Positions 1 through 9,072 of a stretch of DNA of 64,000 nt are shown in pieces. Source of the DNA: KBS-96 sp963722585 (lineage in GTDB: Bacteria; Acidobacteriota; Terriglobia; Bryobacterales; Bryobacteraceae). The DNA lies in assembly GCA_963722585.1 (NCBI GenBank), contig CAVRNU010000039.1, positions 1 to 64,000 on the forward strand, given 5' to 3'. The notes beneath the pieces are model-generated. The model had not been told where the DNA came from. It was given only the letters and a program-made list of their open reading frames with translations, and did not search any database. Each line of letters begins with the position of its first letter. Within the stretch, counting starts at the first letter, position 1. Made by a program: the position numbers and the translations under genes.

Positions 1-1
1 C

Positions 2-31
2 ATCGGGACCGAACCTTTGCCCGCGGAGTAA
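2..31 (+). CDS. 3' tip of an upstream gene, probably an RND pump subunit (partial)
   Basis: A reading frame enters from the left edge and encodes IGTEPLPAE before a TAA stop at 29-31. The stop lies 4 bases before the ATG of the RND pump gene. Such tight spacing fits an MdtB-MdtC-like pair of pump subunits or a membrane-fusion protein in the same operon. Only nine codons are visible, so identity is inferred from context alone. Confidence 0.4.
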   Translation: MGTEPLPAE

Positions 32-35
32 GCCG

Positions 36-3000
36 ATGAACATCTCCGCCCCATTCATCGAACGGCCTGTCGGCACGACTCTCCTCACGATAGCCGTCGC
101 GCTGGCGGGTGCGACTGCTTTCCGGCTGCTACCCGTTTCGCCGCTGCCGCAGGTGGACTTTCCCACGGTTTCGGTCAGCGCCCAGTTGCCCGGCGCCAGT
201 CCGGAAACCATGGCATCGTCGGTGGCGACGCCGCTCGAGCGCCAGTTCGGCCGAATCGCGGCGGTCTCGGAAATGACTTCCAGCAGCTCACTGGGCTCTT
301 GCAACGTGACGCTCCAGTTCGACCTCAATCGGAATATCGATGCCGCCGCCCGCGATGTCGAGGCTGCCATTAACGCGGCTCGCGGGTATCTGCCGACGAA
401 TCTGCCTAGTAATCCGAGCTATCGCAAGGTAAATCCCGCCGACTCGCCAATAATGATTGTGGCCCTTACATCCGACATTCTGACGAAAGGCCAGATGTAC
501 GATGCGGCCTCGACCATCATGGCCCAGCGCCTGTCGCAGGTGAGCGGTGTGGGACAAGTGATGGTGGGCGGCAGTGCTTTGCCTAGCGTCCGGATCGAGC
601 TCAATCCCCTGATGCTCAACAAGTACGGCATCGGCCTGGAGCAGGTTCGAAGCGTGCTGAGCGGGGCCAACGCGAATACGCCTAAGGGCCACTTCTCGAA
701 CGCCAACCGCATGTGGGAAGTCGGCGCGAGCGATCAGATTTTCAAGGCGGTGGATTATGCGCCGCTGATCATTGCCTATAAGAATGGCGCGCCCGTCCGG
801 GTCTCCGACGTAGGCCAGGCAGTCGATTCGGTGGAAGATATCCGCAATTCCGGGTACTCGAACGGCAAGCCATCGGTACTGCTTGTTATATTCCGCCAGC
901 CGGGCGCGAACATTATCGACACCGTCGATCGCGTGCGCGCCGCTTTACCGCAACTGAAAGCGTCCATCCCTCAATCGATCGATATGTTTGTCGAGATGGA
1001 CCAGACGATCACGATCCGCGCTTCCGTTCGCGAAGTCGAGAAAACGCTCGTCATTTCGGTCGTTCTAGTGATCCTGGTAGTTTTCGCATTTTTGCGGAAC
1101 GTGCGTACCACACTGATCCCGAGCGTTGCCGTGCCAATTTCGCTCATCGGAACGTTCGGAGTGATGTACCTGTGTGGGTACAGCCTCGACAATCTGTCGC
1201 TGATGGCGCTCACCATCTGTACAGGCTTTGTAGTCGACGATGCCATCGTCGTTATCGAAAATATTACGCGCTATCTCGAGAAAGGAATGCGCCCGATCCA
1301 GGCTGCTCTAAAAGGCGCCGGGGAAGTGGGTTTCACGGTAGTGACTATCAGCACGTCGCTGATTGCCGTGTTTCTTCCCCTTCTGTTGATGGGCGGCATT
1401 GTCGGCCGGCTCTTTCACGAATTTGCGGTGACGCTCTCTACCGCCATCGTGGTTTCGATGTTCGTTTCGTTGACTACCACGCCGATGATGTGTGCGTACC
1501 TGCTGAAGACTCACGAAACGCACGGGTGGCTCTACCGCAAAAGCGAAGAATTCTTTAACTGGATTATTCACACGTATGGCCGCACGCTGCGTGTCGTGCT
1601 CAGGCATTCGGCCGTCACGCTCATCATTTTGCTAGGCACCATTGCCTTAAATGTATATCTCTTCGTTCGGGTACCGAAGGGATTCTTTCCCCAGCAGGAC
1701 AATGGCCGGTTGATGGGAGCCATCCAAGCCGATCAGGATACTTCGTACCAGGCGATGGATCGCATGCTGAAGCAGATGATCACGATTGTTACCGCCGATC
1801 CGGCCGTGGCGACCGCCACTGGCTTTACCGGCGGCGGCGGCGGCGGCGGAGGCAGCATCAATACCGCTCGCATGTTCATAATGCTGAAACCGCTCGAGGA
1901 ACGCAAGATCAGCGTCGATTACGTGATTGCCCGGCTGAGACCGAAGCTGATGCGTATCCCCGGCGGCACGCTGTATCTCCAGGCGTCTCAGGATGTGCGC
2001 GTGGGCGGCCGCCAAAGCAATGCTCAATATCAATTCACCATGCGCGGCGACAACCTGAAAGACCTTACGCGATATGCACCGCTAATGCTGAAGGAACTCC
2101 GCACCGTCCCGAACATCACGGACGTCAGCAGCGATCAGCAGGACAACGGATTGCAATCGATGGTGACTTACGACCGGAACACTGCGGCACGCTTTGGCAT
2201 TTCGTCACAGCTCATCGATAACGTCCTGTACGATGCCTTCGGCCAGCGCCAGGTTTCCACCATGTACACGACGCTGAATCAATACCACGTGGTAATGGAA
2301 GCTGCGCCCCAGTTCTGGCAGAATCCTGAGATCCTGCACGACATCTATGTTCAGTCGCCTACCGGCCCCGAGGTTCCGCTCGATGCGATTGCCCGGTTTG
2401 CTCCCTTGACGGCGCCGCTGGCCGTTCCGCACCAGGGCCTGTCCCCGGCGTTCACGATTTCGTTCAATCTTAAACCCGGCGTGGCGTTGGGCGAAGCAGT
2501 AGACCAGATCACGGCCCGCGCACTGAAGGTGGGTCTCCCAGCCACGGTCCACACTGCTTTCGCGGGAACTGCTCAGGCGTACGAGGATTCGCTCGGCAGC
2601 GAACCGCTCATCATCGCCGCCGCTTTGGGCGCCGTCTACATCGTACTCGGCATCTTATATGAAAGCTACATTCATCCCATCACGATTCTTTCGACCCTTC
2701 CCTCGGCGGGCATCGGCGCGCTGCTGGCGCTAATGGTTTTCAAAACCGAGCTGACAGTCATCGCCATTATCGGAATCATTCTGCTGATCGGCATCGTTAA
2801 GAAAAACGCCATTATGATGATCGATTTTGCGCTTGCCGCTGAGCGCGATGAGGGTAAGAGCTCGGAAGAGTCCATCTTTGAGGCTTGCCTGCTCCGTTTC
2901 CGGCCCATTTTAATGACCACCATGGCCGCCGGGCTGGGCGCAGTGCCGCTCGCCTTCGGAACGGGGACGGGTTCGGAGCTGAGGCGCCCGCTGGGCATCA

Positions 3001-3152
3001 CCATCATAGGCGGGCTGGCTGTCAGCCAGGTGTTGACTCTTTACACCACACCGGTTGTTTATCTGTTCCTCGACCGGCTGCAGCACTGGTGGTGGAGGCG
3101 TCTTGGCAAAGGAGAGCGGCCCGTTGCTGCGCCAGTCGAGGTCGAAGCCTAG
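36..3152 (+). CDS. RND-family multidrug efflux pump, inner-membrane subunit (MdtC/AcrB type)
   Basis: This is a full-length 1038-residue proton-driven resistance-nodulation-division transporter of the hydrophobe/amphiphile efflux type. It would export drugs or other amphiphiles from the periplasm and inner membrane through a trimeric pump. The N-terminal MNISAPFIERPVGTTLL is the usual cytoplasmic helix entering TM1. The paired acidic residues of TM4 sit in GFVVDDAIVVIENI, at about residue 400. Large periplasmic porter loops follow TM1 and TM7. A run of eight glycines near residue 600 lies in a loop that is glycine-rich in the family. Downstream are a STAS-like gene and the outer-membrane factor, so this is an efflux operon. 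Upstream spacing suggests a second pump subunit outside the window. Substrate cannot be read from sequence. Confidence 0.93.
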   Translation: MNISAPFIERPVGTTLLTIAVALAGATAFRLLPVSPLPQVDFPTVSVSAQLPGASPETMASSVATPLERQFGRIAAVSEMTSSSSLGSCNVTLQFDLNRNIDAAARDVEAAINAARGYLPTNLPSNPSYRKVNPADSPIMIVALTSDILTKGQMYDAASTIMAQRLSQVSGVGQVMVGGSALPSVRIELNPLMLNKYGIGLEQVRSVLSGANANTPKGHFSNANRMWEVGASDQIFKAVDYAPLIIAYKNGAPVRVSDVGQAVDSVEDIRNSGYSNGKPSVLLVIFRQPGANIIDTVDRVRAALPQLKASIPQSIDMFVEMDQTITIRASVREVEKTLVISVVLVILVVFAFLRNVRTTLIPSVAVPISLIGTFGVMYLCGYSLDNLSLMALTICTGFVVDDAIVVIENITRYLEKGMRPIQAALKGAGEVGFTVVTISTSLIAVFLPLLLMGGIVGRLFHEFAVTLSTAIVVSMFVSLTTTPMMCAYLLKTHETHGWLYRKSEEFFNWIIHTYGRTLRVVLRHSAVTLIILLGTIALNVYLFVRVPKGFFPQQDNGRLMGAIQADQDTSYQAMDRMLKQMITIVTADPAVATATGFTGGGGGGGGSINTARMFIMLKPLEERKISVDYVIARLRPKLMRIPGGTLYLQASQDVRVGGRQSNAQYQFTMRGDNLKDLTRYAPLMLKELRTVPNITDVSSDQQDNGLQSMVTYDRNTAARFGISSQLIDNVLYDAFGQRQVSTMYTTLNQYHVVMEAAPQFWQNPEILHDIYVQSPTGPEVPLDAIARFAPLTAPLAVPHQGLSPAFTISFNLKPGVALGEAVDQITARALKVGLPATVHTAFAGTAQAYEDSLGSEPLIIAAALGAVYIVLGILYESYIHPITILSTLPSAGIGALLALMVFKTELTVIAIIGIILLIGIVKKNAIMMIDFALAAERDEGKSSEESIFEACLLRFRPILMTTMAAGLGAVPLAFGTGTGSELRRPLGITIIGGLAVSQVLTLYTTPVVYLFLDRLQHWWWRRLGKGERPVAAPVEVEA

Positions 3153-3175
3153 CTATTTTCCGGAACCGCTTTACT

Positions 3176-3457
3176 ATGTTTTCGTTGACAGCAGTTCCAG
3201 ACTCGAACGGTAGTGTCACTCTCGCGCTCGCGGGCTCGGTCAGCGAGGAGGTACTGCCCGAAATTTGCCGGCTGATCGGCCGCGGACAACAAAGCAAGCT
3301 GCGGATTATGCTCGATCTGAGCGAAGTTACGCTCATCGATCGCGGCTCGGCGCGCTTCTTCGCCGAGCAGATGGACGAGGGAATCGAGCTAGTTGACTGC
3401 CCTTCGTATCTCGAGCACTGGATTTTACGGGAAGTGAAACATGAACAGAACACGTAG
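3176..3457 (+). CDS. Small STAS-like protein within the efflux operon
   Basis: This 93-residue soluble protein begins MFSLTAVPDSNGSVTLALAG and contains IMLDLSEVTLIDRGSARFF. That pattern, beta strand then hydrophobic D-L-x-x-V-x-x-I-D then helix, resembles STAS/anti-sigma-factor-antagonist folds. The Ser or Thr that is phosphorylated in SpoIIAA-type proteins is replaced by R-G-S after the Asp, so a phospho-switch is uncertain. The reading frame extends upstream into the RND gene, but the ATG at 3176 (24 bases after the RND stop) gives the sensible start. Its last 17 bases overlap the start of the outer-membrane factor gene, implying translational coupling. Its role beside a pump is unknown. 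Confidence 0.6.
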   Translation: MFSLTAVPDSNGSVTLALAGSVSEEVLPEICRLIGRGQQSKLRIMLDLSEVTLIDRGSARFFAEQMDEGIELVDCPSYLEHWILREVKHEQNT

Positions 3458-4943
3458 TTGGAATGGTTGCGAGAAATCGGTTTCGGGCTTGCTGCTCGCC
3501 GCGTGCGCTCTGGTTCTGGGCGGGTGCATGGTCGGCCCGAAGTATACACGGCCAGCCGCGCCGGTACCTCAAACGTATCGGGAACCGCTGCCTGATGGCT
3601 ACAAAGAGGATCAGGGTTGGAAGCAGGCTCAGCCGAGGGAGGCCGTGCTGCGCGGCAAGTGGTGGGAAATCTATAACGATCCGGCCCTCAACGCGCTCGA
3701 AGAACAGGTGGCTATCTCGAACCAGAACGTGCTGGTTGCGGCGGCCCAATTCCGCGAATCTCGCGACCTCGTAGCTTCCGCCCGTTCCAGCCTGTTCCCG
3801 GCCTTAACGGCTGGGACGTCGATCATCAATTCCCGCCAGTCCCAAACGATATATGGAAGTTCACTCGGTAACTTCGTGCAGCAGCGCACAACGTATACGA
3901 TCCCTTTCAATTTGTCCTGGGAAGCCGACGTTTGGGGCAGCATACGCCGCACCGTCGCAGGCAACGTGGCGAGCGCGCAGGCTAGCGCAGCCCAGCTTGA
4001 AAACGCCCGGCTTTCTTTTCAAGGGACACTCGCTGAAGATTACTTCTCGCTTCACGGGATTGATGGAGAGGAGGATTTGCTCGAACGAACCGCACAATCC
4101 TACGTCGAGTATCTGCAACTTACAAAGGACCGGTACAACGCGGGAATTGCTTCGGATCTCGACGTGGCGCAAGCCGAAACCCAGCTCGATACAACCAATG
4201 CCCAGCTAGTAGATCTCGGCGTTGCCCGTGCGCAATTCGAACACGCCATCGCCGTGTTGCTCGGAAGGCCGCCGTCCGGGTTCTCGATTCCGCGCCAGGT
4301 TCTGACCACGCCTCCTCCGCCCATACCGGTTTCGGTGCCGAGCGTGTTGCTCGAGCGCCGGCCTGATATCGCCTCGGCTGAACGCCTCATGGCCGCTCAG
4401 AATGAACAGATCGGCATCGCCAAGGCAGCCTACTATCCCACTGTGGGCCTTAGCGCAACAACAGGACTGCAGACCGGCACGATTTCGCAATGGTTTACCT
4501 GGCCCAGCAAATATTGGTCAGTTGGGCCGACGTTTTCTGAAACGCTGTACGACGCCGGGAGGCGGCATGCTCTAGTGATGCAGGCGCGGGATACCTTCGA
4601 TGCGACGGTTGCGACGTACAGGCAAACCGTTCTTACGGCTTTTCAACAGGTGGAGGACAACCTGGCGGCTCTACGGATACTGGCTAAGGAAGCGACCGCG
4701 CAGGATCTCGCTGTGAAAGCTTCGGAACGCGCGCTCGCCGTTTCAACCGATCAATACAAAGCTGGTACGGCCGACTATCTCACCGTAATTACGTCGCAGG
4801 CCATCGCGCTCGCCAACGAGCAGACCGCCGTCAACCTGTTAACACGCCGCATGACATCGAGCGTGTTGCTGGTGCAGGCCTTGGGGGGCGGATGGGAATC
4901 CAACGATCTTCCGAGGCGCGAAGCTATCATCCGGGGCCAGTAG
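3441..4943 (+). CDS. RND efflux outer-membrane lipoprotein (NodT/OprM family)
   Basis: This 500-residue TolC-like outer-membrane channel would complete the tripartite pump with the RND transporter encoded upstream. The N-terminus carries a lipoprotein signal peptide with the lipobox LGGC, so it is predicted to be acylated at that Cys and anchored in the outer membrane. The mature start (MVGPKYTRPAAPVP) is the classic OprM/NodT opening. Two repeated coiled-coil OEP domains follow, with the second containing LLERRPDIASAERLMAAQN, a family hallmark at about residue 310. The gene overlaps the STAS-like gene by 17 bases. Confidence 0.93.
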   Translation: MNRTRSWNGCEKSVSGLLLAACALVLGGCMVGPKYTRPAAPVPQTYREPLPDGYKEDQGWKQAQPREAVLRGKWWEIYNDPALNALEEQVAISNQNVLVAAAQFRESRDLVASARSSLFPALTAGTSIINSRQSQTIYGSSLGNFVQQRTTYTIPFNLSWEADVWGSIRRTVAGNVASAQASAAQLENARLSFQGTLAEDYFSLHGIDGEEDLLERTAQSYVEYLQLTKDRYNAGIASDLDVAQAETQLDTTNAQLVDLGVARAQFEHAIAVLLGRPPSGFSIPRQVLTTPPPPIPVSVPSVLLERRPDIASAERLMAAQNEQIGIAKAAYYPTVGLSATTGLQTGTISQWFTWPSKYWSVGPTFSETLYDAGRRHALVMQARDTFDATVATYRQTVLTAFQQVEDNLAALRILAKEATAQDLAVKASERALAVSTDQYKAGTADYLTVITSQAIALANEQTAVNLLTRRMTSSVLLVQALGGGWESNDLPRREAIIRGQ

Positions 4944-4988
4944 CGGCGATTCGTGCCTCCGGACGGTGCGATACTGCCCTACAGGCAT

Positions 4989-6080
4989 ATGCAAGTTGAA
5001 GACCTCGACACTCCAGCCGTTGTCATTGATCTCGATATCATGGAGCGCAATCTGACACGTTTGGCTCAATACACCGCTGGCAATCATTTGAACCTTCGGC
5101 CTCATACCAAGACGCACAAAATTCCCGAAATTGCACGGCTTCAAATCAAGAAGGGAGCGGGCGGCATCACCGTCGCTAAACCCGGAGAAGCCCGTGTAAT
5201 GGTTGACGGCGGCGTGCGGGATTTGATGATTGGGTATCCGCTTGTGACTTCCAAGAAAGCCGATGTAGCCGCGCAACTATCGCTGGAATGCCAACTCCGC
5301 GTATCGCTCGATTCGGTGGAGGCGATCCGCGCCCTCGATTCCGCGGCGCAACGGCACGGCTCGCGCATCGGAGTTCTGATTGAAATCGACGTGGGCTTCC
5401 ATCGGTGCGGCGTGCCCACGCCCGAACTGGCCGTTGCTCTTGCGCGGGAAACTTTGGCGTCTCCACGTCTCGAGTTCCTAGGTCTTATGTTCTATCCGGG
5501 GCACCTTGGGAAACCGCCGGACGAACAGGCCGCGGCCATTGCGGAAGTCAACCAGACGCTCGACTCGTTTTATCAGGCGTTTCACGGCGCGGGAATTGAG
5601 ATTCCCGTTGTCAGTGGCGGATCGACGCCCACCGCTTACCGCTCTCATTTGTTCCATGGCATTACCGAAATCCGGCCCGGCATGTATTTGCTGAATGACG
5701 CAAATCTGGTGCGCATGGGCATTGCGGCGCTCGATGACTGCGCCCTGCATGTTCTTGTCACAGTGGCCAGCAATGCGGTCCCCGGCCGCGCGATTCTCGA
5801 TGGCGGCTCGAAGACTTTCTCTTCTGATAGTTCCCGCAGCGATCAAATTTCTTATGGCATGATCCGCGAAGACCCTGAAGCGGTGTTTGTAGCACTTTCT
5901 GAAGAGCACGGCCACGTCGATATCGCCCGGAGCGGCCACAGGTATCAAGTTGGCGAACGCCTCCGGGTGATCCCGAATCACGTCTGCGCAACGGTGAACA
6001 TGCACGACCGCCTGTACGGCGTGCGGAATGGAATGGTCGAGAAGGTCTGGGATGTTTCGGCACGGGGCAAGGTGCAATAA
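4989..6080 (+). CDS. PLP- and metal-dependent D-amino acid enzyme (D-serine dehydratase / D-threonine aldolase family)
   Basis: The protein has a fold-type III alanine-racemase-like barrel beginning DLDTPAVVIDLD. RPHTKTHK holds the expected Schiff-base lysine (K41 from this start). The C-terminal beta domain ends with PNHVCATVNMHD. Family members that act as D-serine dehydratases bind zinc with a His-x-Cys pair, whereas D-threonine aldolases use His-x-Asp. The H-V-C here therefore favours D-serine dehydratase-like chemistry, which is an inference. A GTG at 4953 would add 12 residues with no family support, so the ATG at 4989 is preferred. It lies after the efflux operon and 3 bases before an N-acyl-D-amino-acid deacylase, which supports D-amino acid catabolism. 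Confidence 0.85.
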   Translation: MQVEDLDTPAVVIDLDIMERNLTRLAQYTAGNHLNLRPHTKTHKIPEIARLQIKKGAGGITVAKPGEARVMVDGGVRDLMIGYPLVTSKKADVAAQLSLECQLRVSLDSVEAIRALDSAAQRHGSRIGVLIEIDVGFHRCGVPTPELAVALARETLASPRLEFLGLMFYPGHLGKPPDEQAAAIAEVNQTLDSFYQAFHGAGIEIPVVSGGSTPTAYRSHLFHGITEIRPGMYLLNDANLVRMGIAALDDCALHVLVTVASNAVPGRAILDGGSKTFSSDSSRSDQISYGMIREDPEAVFVALSEEHGHVDIARSGHRYQVGERLRVIPNHVCATVNMHDRLYGVRNGMVEKVWDVSARGKVQ

Positions 6081-6083
6081 CCG

Positions 6084-7604
6084 ATGTCAACTACCACGGG
6101 CCCGGTGCTATTGCGAGGCGGCACGCTGATCGATGGGACCGGCGCGCCGCCGAAGTCAGGCGATCTCCTGATTGCGGCGGAGATGATCGAAGAGGTGGGG
6201 ACATTCGATCCGCCCGGCGATGCCCGTGTCATCGACTGTGATGGTATGGTCGTTTGCCCTGGCTTTATTGATGCGCACAGTCATTCCGATTTACAGGTGT
6301 TGAGCGAAAGAACCGAAAAACTGTGCCAAGGCGTCACCGCCGAGGTGGTAGGCAACTGCGGCTTCTCGGCTTACCCGATGACCCAAGACGGGCGCGAACT
6401 TCGCGAGTTTGCAAACGGAATTTTTTGCGGCGACGATACCTGGGGTTGGCACACGGCAAGTGAATATCTGTCGGAGGTTCAGCGGAGCGCCAAGCATGCG
6501 AGTGTTGGCTCGCTGGTTGGACATGGCAGCCTGCGCATCGCCGTGGTTGGCAACAAGATGGGATTCTTGTCTTCGCGTGCGATCGAGCGGATGGAAGGGA
6601 TGCTCGATGAGGCGCTGAGCGATGGTGCAGTGGGGTTCTCTACCGGGCTGATGTATGCGCCTGGTTCGAGCGCGCCGTTTGAAGAATTGGAGCGTCTCTG
6701 CCGGGTTGTAAGCCGGAGAGGGAAGATCTACTCGACTCACATGCGCGACTATAGTTTTCATCTCAGCGAAGCCGTAGATGAGCAGCTCGAGCTAGCGCGG
6801 CGCACAGGGTGCCGTCTTCAGATTTCTCACTTGCATTGCACGGGTCGAATGAACTGGCCGCGGCAGCATCAGGTGATCGAAAAGATCGAAGCGGCGAGCG
6901 GGCAGGGAATTGACGTTGCTTTTGACTGCTATCCCTATGTCGCCGGCAGCACCGTTCTGACACAGCTCTTACCGCAGGATGCGCTCGAAGGCGGAATCGA
7001 AGCGCTGATGGAGCGTTTGTCTGACGCGAGCGAACGTCGTATCATCGCCGAGCGAACGGTAGAGAAGCTTCCGCATCGCTGGAGCGATATTGTGATCTCC
7101 GCCGTTTCATCGGCCGGGAATAAGTCTCTCATCGGCCTTACTTTGGAAGATGCAGCCTGCAAGCGCGGCGAAGAACCGATCGACGCCATGCTCAATCTTC
7201 TGCTTGAAGAACGCGGCGAGGTCAATATGATCTCGTTCAACCAGAGCGAAGAGAACCTCCGGGAGATCCTCGTTCATCCTTTCTCCATGATCATTAGCGA
7301 CGGTTTCTATGTAAAGGGGCGGCCTCATCCGCGCCTCTACGGCACATTCCCGCGGCTTCTTGGAACAATTTCACGCGAAAACAAGTGGATGCCGCTCGAA
7401 GAGGCTGTTCACAAAATCACTGGAAAACCAGCGGAACGCTTCCAGTTCGCCCGGCGCGGCCTCCTGCGCCCGTCTTACTATGCGGACGTTGTTGTGTTCG
7501 ATCCGATGGCAGTGGATTCACCGGCCACGTATGACAATCCGGAAACGGCGCCCGAGGGCTTCAGGATGGTTTTCCGGAACGGCCGGATCGAATGGCCGCA
7601 GTAA
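6084..7604 (+). CDS. N-acyl-D-amino-acid deacylase (D-aminoacylase-type amidohydrolase)
   Basis: This 506-residue amidohydrolase is predicted to cleave N-acyl-D-amino acids to the free D-amino acid and a carboxylate. The urease-like beta sandwich at both ends frames a TIM barrel. Metal-site residues are visible: HSHSD (HxH) near residue 66, the Cys in GNCGFS, His in STHMRD, His in QISHLHC, and Asp in ISDGFY followed by the D-aminoacylase signature HPRLYGTFPRLLG. No signal peptide is seen, so it acts in the cytoplasm. It starts 3 bases after the PLP enzyme gene. The pair reads as a route from N-acyl-D-amino acid to D-amino acid and then to keto acid or aldehyde. Confidence 0.9.
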   Translation: MSTTTGPVLLRGGTLIDGTGAPPKSGDLLIAAEMIEEVGTFDPPGDARVIDCDGMVVCPGFIDAHSHSDLQVLSERTEKLCQGVTAEVVGNCGFSAYPMTQDGRELREFANGIFCGDDTWGWHTASEYLSEVQRSAKHASVGSLVGHGSLRIAVVGNKMGFLSSRAIERMEGMLDEALSDGAVGFSTGLMYAPGSSAPFEELERLCRVVSRRGKIYSTHMRDYSFHLSEAVDEQLELARRTGCRLQISHLHCTGRMNWPRQHQVIEKIEAASGQGIDVAFDCYPYVAGSTVLTQLLPQDALEGGIEALMERLSDASERRIIAERTVEKLPHRWSDIVISAVSSAGNKSLIGLTLEDAACKRGEEPIDAMLNLLLEERGEVNMISFNQSEENLREILVHPFSMIISDGFYVKGRPHPRLYGTFPRLLGTISRENKWMPLEEAVHKITGKPAERFQFARRGLLRPSYYADVVVFDPMAVDSPATYDNPETAPEGFRMVFRNGRIEWPQ

Positions 7605-7611
7605 GATCGAA

Positions 7612-9063
7612 CTAAACTTCAAGCAGAACCCAGCGGTCTTCTTCCTCCCAACACGAAACATGATGCGGCACGTAGAGTACGCCATGTCCTTGCGGGCAGA
7701 GGAACTCCGTGCCGGCCCATTCGAGAAACAGGCATCCGGGGCAGCCGATCCGTATAGGGAATCCGAGGAGCCGCTGGCAGACGCGGCATCGCGATTTTTG
7801 ATCCGAGATTGACGCGAACAGCACGAGAGTGCAACCTACGATGTAAAACCAAATCAGGGCTGGCCCGCCCAAGGCTTCGCTGATCGTCTGCTGGCCTTCG
7901 CCGACGAAAATCTCCGTTCCCACGATCAGCACCAGCAGCAATGCCAAAGCGGTCTTCAGGCAGAAGAAGCCCCAAGACCTCCAGCTTTTCAAGGACCCGA
8001 GATGGACGCCTTCGTCCAGCCTTATCCATCGCGAGCCATGAGCCAACACCACCAGGACCACTGCCACAAACAGAGCCGAGCCGAACAACCACAGCGGCGT
8101 TTTCACCGCGTCCCGCAAAAACATCGCGTGCGGTGCCGTTCGAGCGAACTCGATTCCGCCGCGTTCGGCAACGGCCGTCAGTTCGGCTTCCAGATCGTGC
8201 GCCACCACTCCATCCTTGCAGCGAACCACTAACATGCCTTGCGGAGGGATTGCGTCGCTCGCCATCTCATACAGCGCAACGGTGGGAGAGAGGAACCAGA
8301 ATCCCGGGGGAAGCACGCCCTCGACGATGAATTCCGTGCCGTTGATTTCGATGCTGGCGCCGGCAACTCTTCGATCCGAATGGAGCTGCCTTCGCCAGAA
8401 GAGATTCGATACCCAGACGCCATTCGTTTCGCTTTGTCTTTTTTGTCCGGAGGCTTGGGGCAGGGTCACTCCCAGAGTGGAAAAGAAATTTGAGGTAACT
8501 GTAATGCTGACGGCCTGCCGCTTTCCAGTCAACCCGGCGACTGAGGTCTTCTTTGGGAAGGAACACATTGCAAGCCCGCGAATGAGCCGGCTCTTCTTCC
8601 GCCACCTCTGGGCAAGATCCTGTGGAATGCCTTGACGCACGGGCTCGAGCCGCCCGAACCTCGAAATCACCGCGATGCGGTCTTGATTCATGAAAGGCAA
8701 AGGCGCGACCACGTTTCGTGTTGCTGGCAAAAAGCCCGTTATCAGAGCGAAAGCGGCCAGCAAAAGCAGCAGCGACATGAGGCAAAAGCGCGGTGAGCGC
8801 ATCCACTCGACGATGCGCGGCCGCCCTTCGCCGCTCTCCGAGAAATGCCACCATCCATCGCGGAAACAGCCGGAACAAATCGAGTAGAGTTGCCGCAAGC
8901 CGTCATATCCGGTCTCGTCTTGTTCTTGAAGAACGTTCCACCGGTACCAGATTTCGGCAAACCATTCATCCATCCAGCCGGCTCGCGCCGCGGGAGGAAC
9001 CATCAGCGCCGCAAGGGACAACATCAGGCGGCACGGCAGCAGGGCGATCGGCGGAAAATCCAT
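7612..9063 (-). CDS. MacB/ADOP-like membrane protein with C-terminal Cys-rich motif
   Basis: The 483-residue protein has a short amphipathic N-terminus, a TM helix near residues 92-112, a periplasmic segment, and several C-terminal TM helices. The middle part resembles the MacB periplasmic core: V-T-S-N-F-F-S-T-L-G-V, then WRRQLHSDRRVAGASIEINGTE and GVLPPGFWF. It lacks the length and second FtsX block of typical ~800-residue ADOP permeases. The C-terminus has CRVCQR, CPGC and CPQGH, a possible zinc-binding cluster placed on the cytoplasmic side. It follows a PadR gene by 9 bases, the arrangement usual for acidobacterial ADOP genes. Transport function is unproven; a sensory or accessory role is possible. 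Confidence 0.65.
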   Translation of the reverse strand: MDFPPIALLPCRLMLSLAALMVPPAARAGWMDEWFAEIWYRWNVLQEQDETGYDGLRQLYSICSGCFRDGWWHFSESGEGRPRIVEWMRSPRFCLMSLLLLLAAFALITGFLPATRNVVAPLPFMNQDRIAVISRFGRLEPVRQGIPQDLAQRWRKKSRLIRGLAMCSFPKKTSVAGLTGKRQAVSITVTSNFFSTLGVTLPQASGQKRQSETNGVWVSNLFWRRQLHSDRRVAGASIEINGTEFIVEGVLPPGFWFLSPTVALYEMASDAIPPQGMLVVRCKDGVVAHDLEAELTAVAERGGIEFARTAPHAMFLRDAVKTPLWLFGSALFVAVVLVVLAHGSRWIRLDEGVHLGSLKSWRSWGFFCLKTALALLLVLIVGTEIFVGEGQQTISEALGGPALIWFYIVGCTLVLFASISDQKSRCRVCQRLLGFPIRIGCPGCLFLEWAGTEFLCPQGHGVLYVPHHVSCWEEEDRWVLLEV

Positions 9064-9072
9064 GGTTGGCGC

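Noticed and set aside
2885..3175. N-terminal extension of the STAS-like frame inside the RND gene
   Set aside because: It is out of frame with a strongly conserved transporter and encodes low-complexity Arg/Gly-rich residues. The ATG at 3176 is the sensible start.
4953..4988. GTG start for the PLP enzyme
   Set aside because: Its extra 12 residues have no counterpart in the family opening DLDTPAVVIDLD and no ribosome-binding site precedes it.
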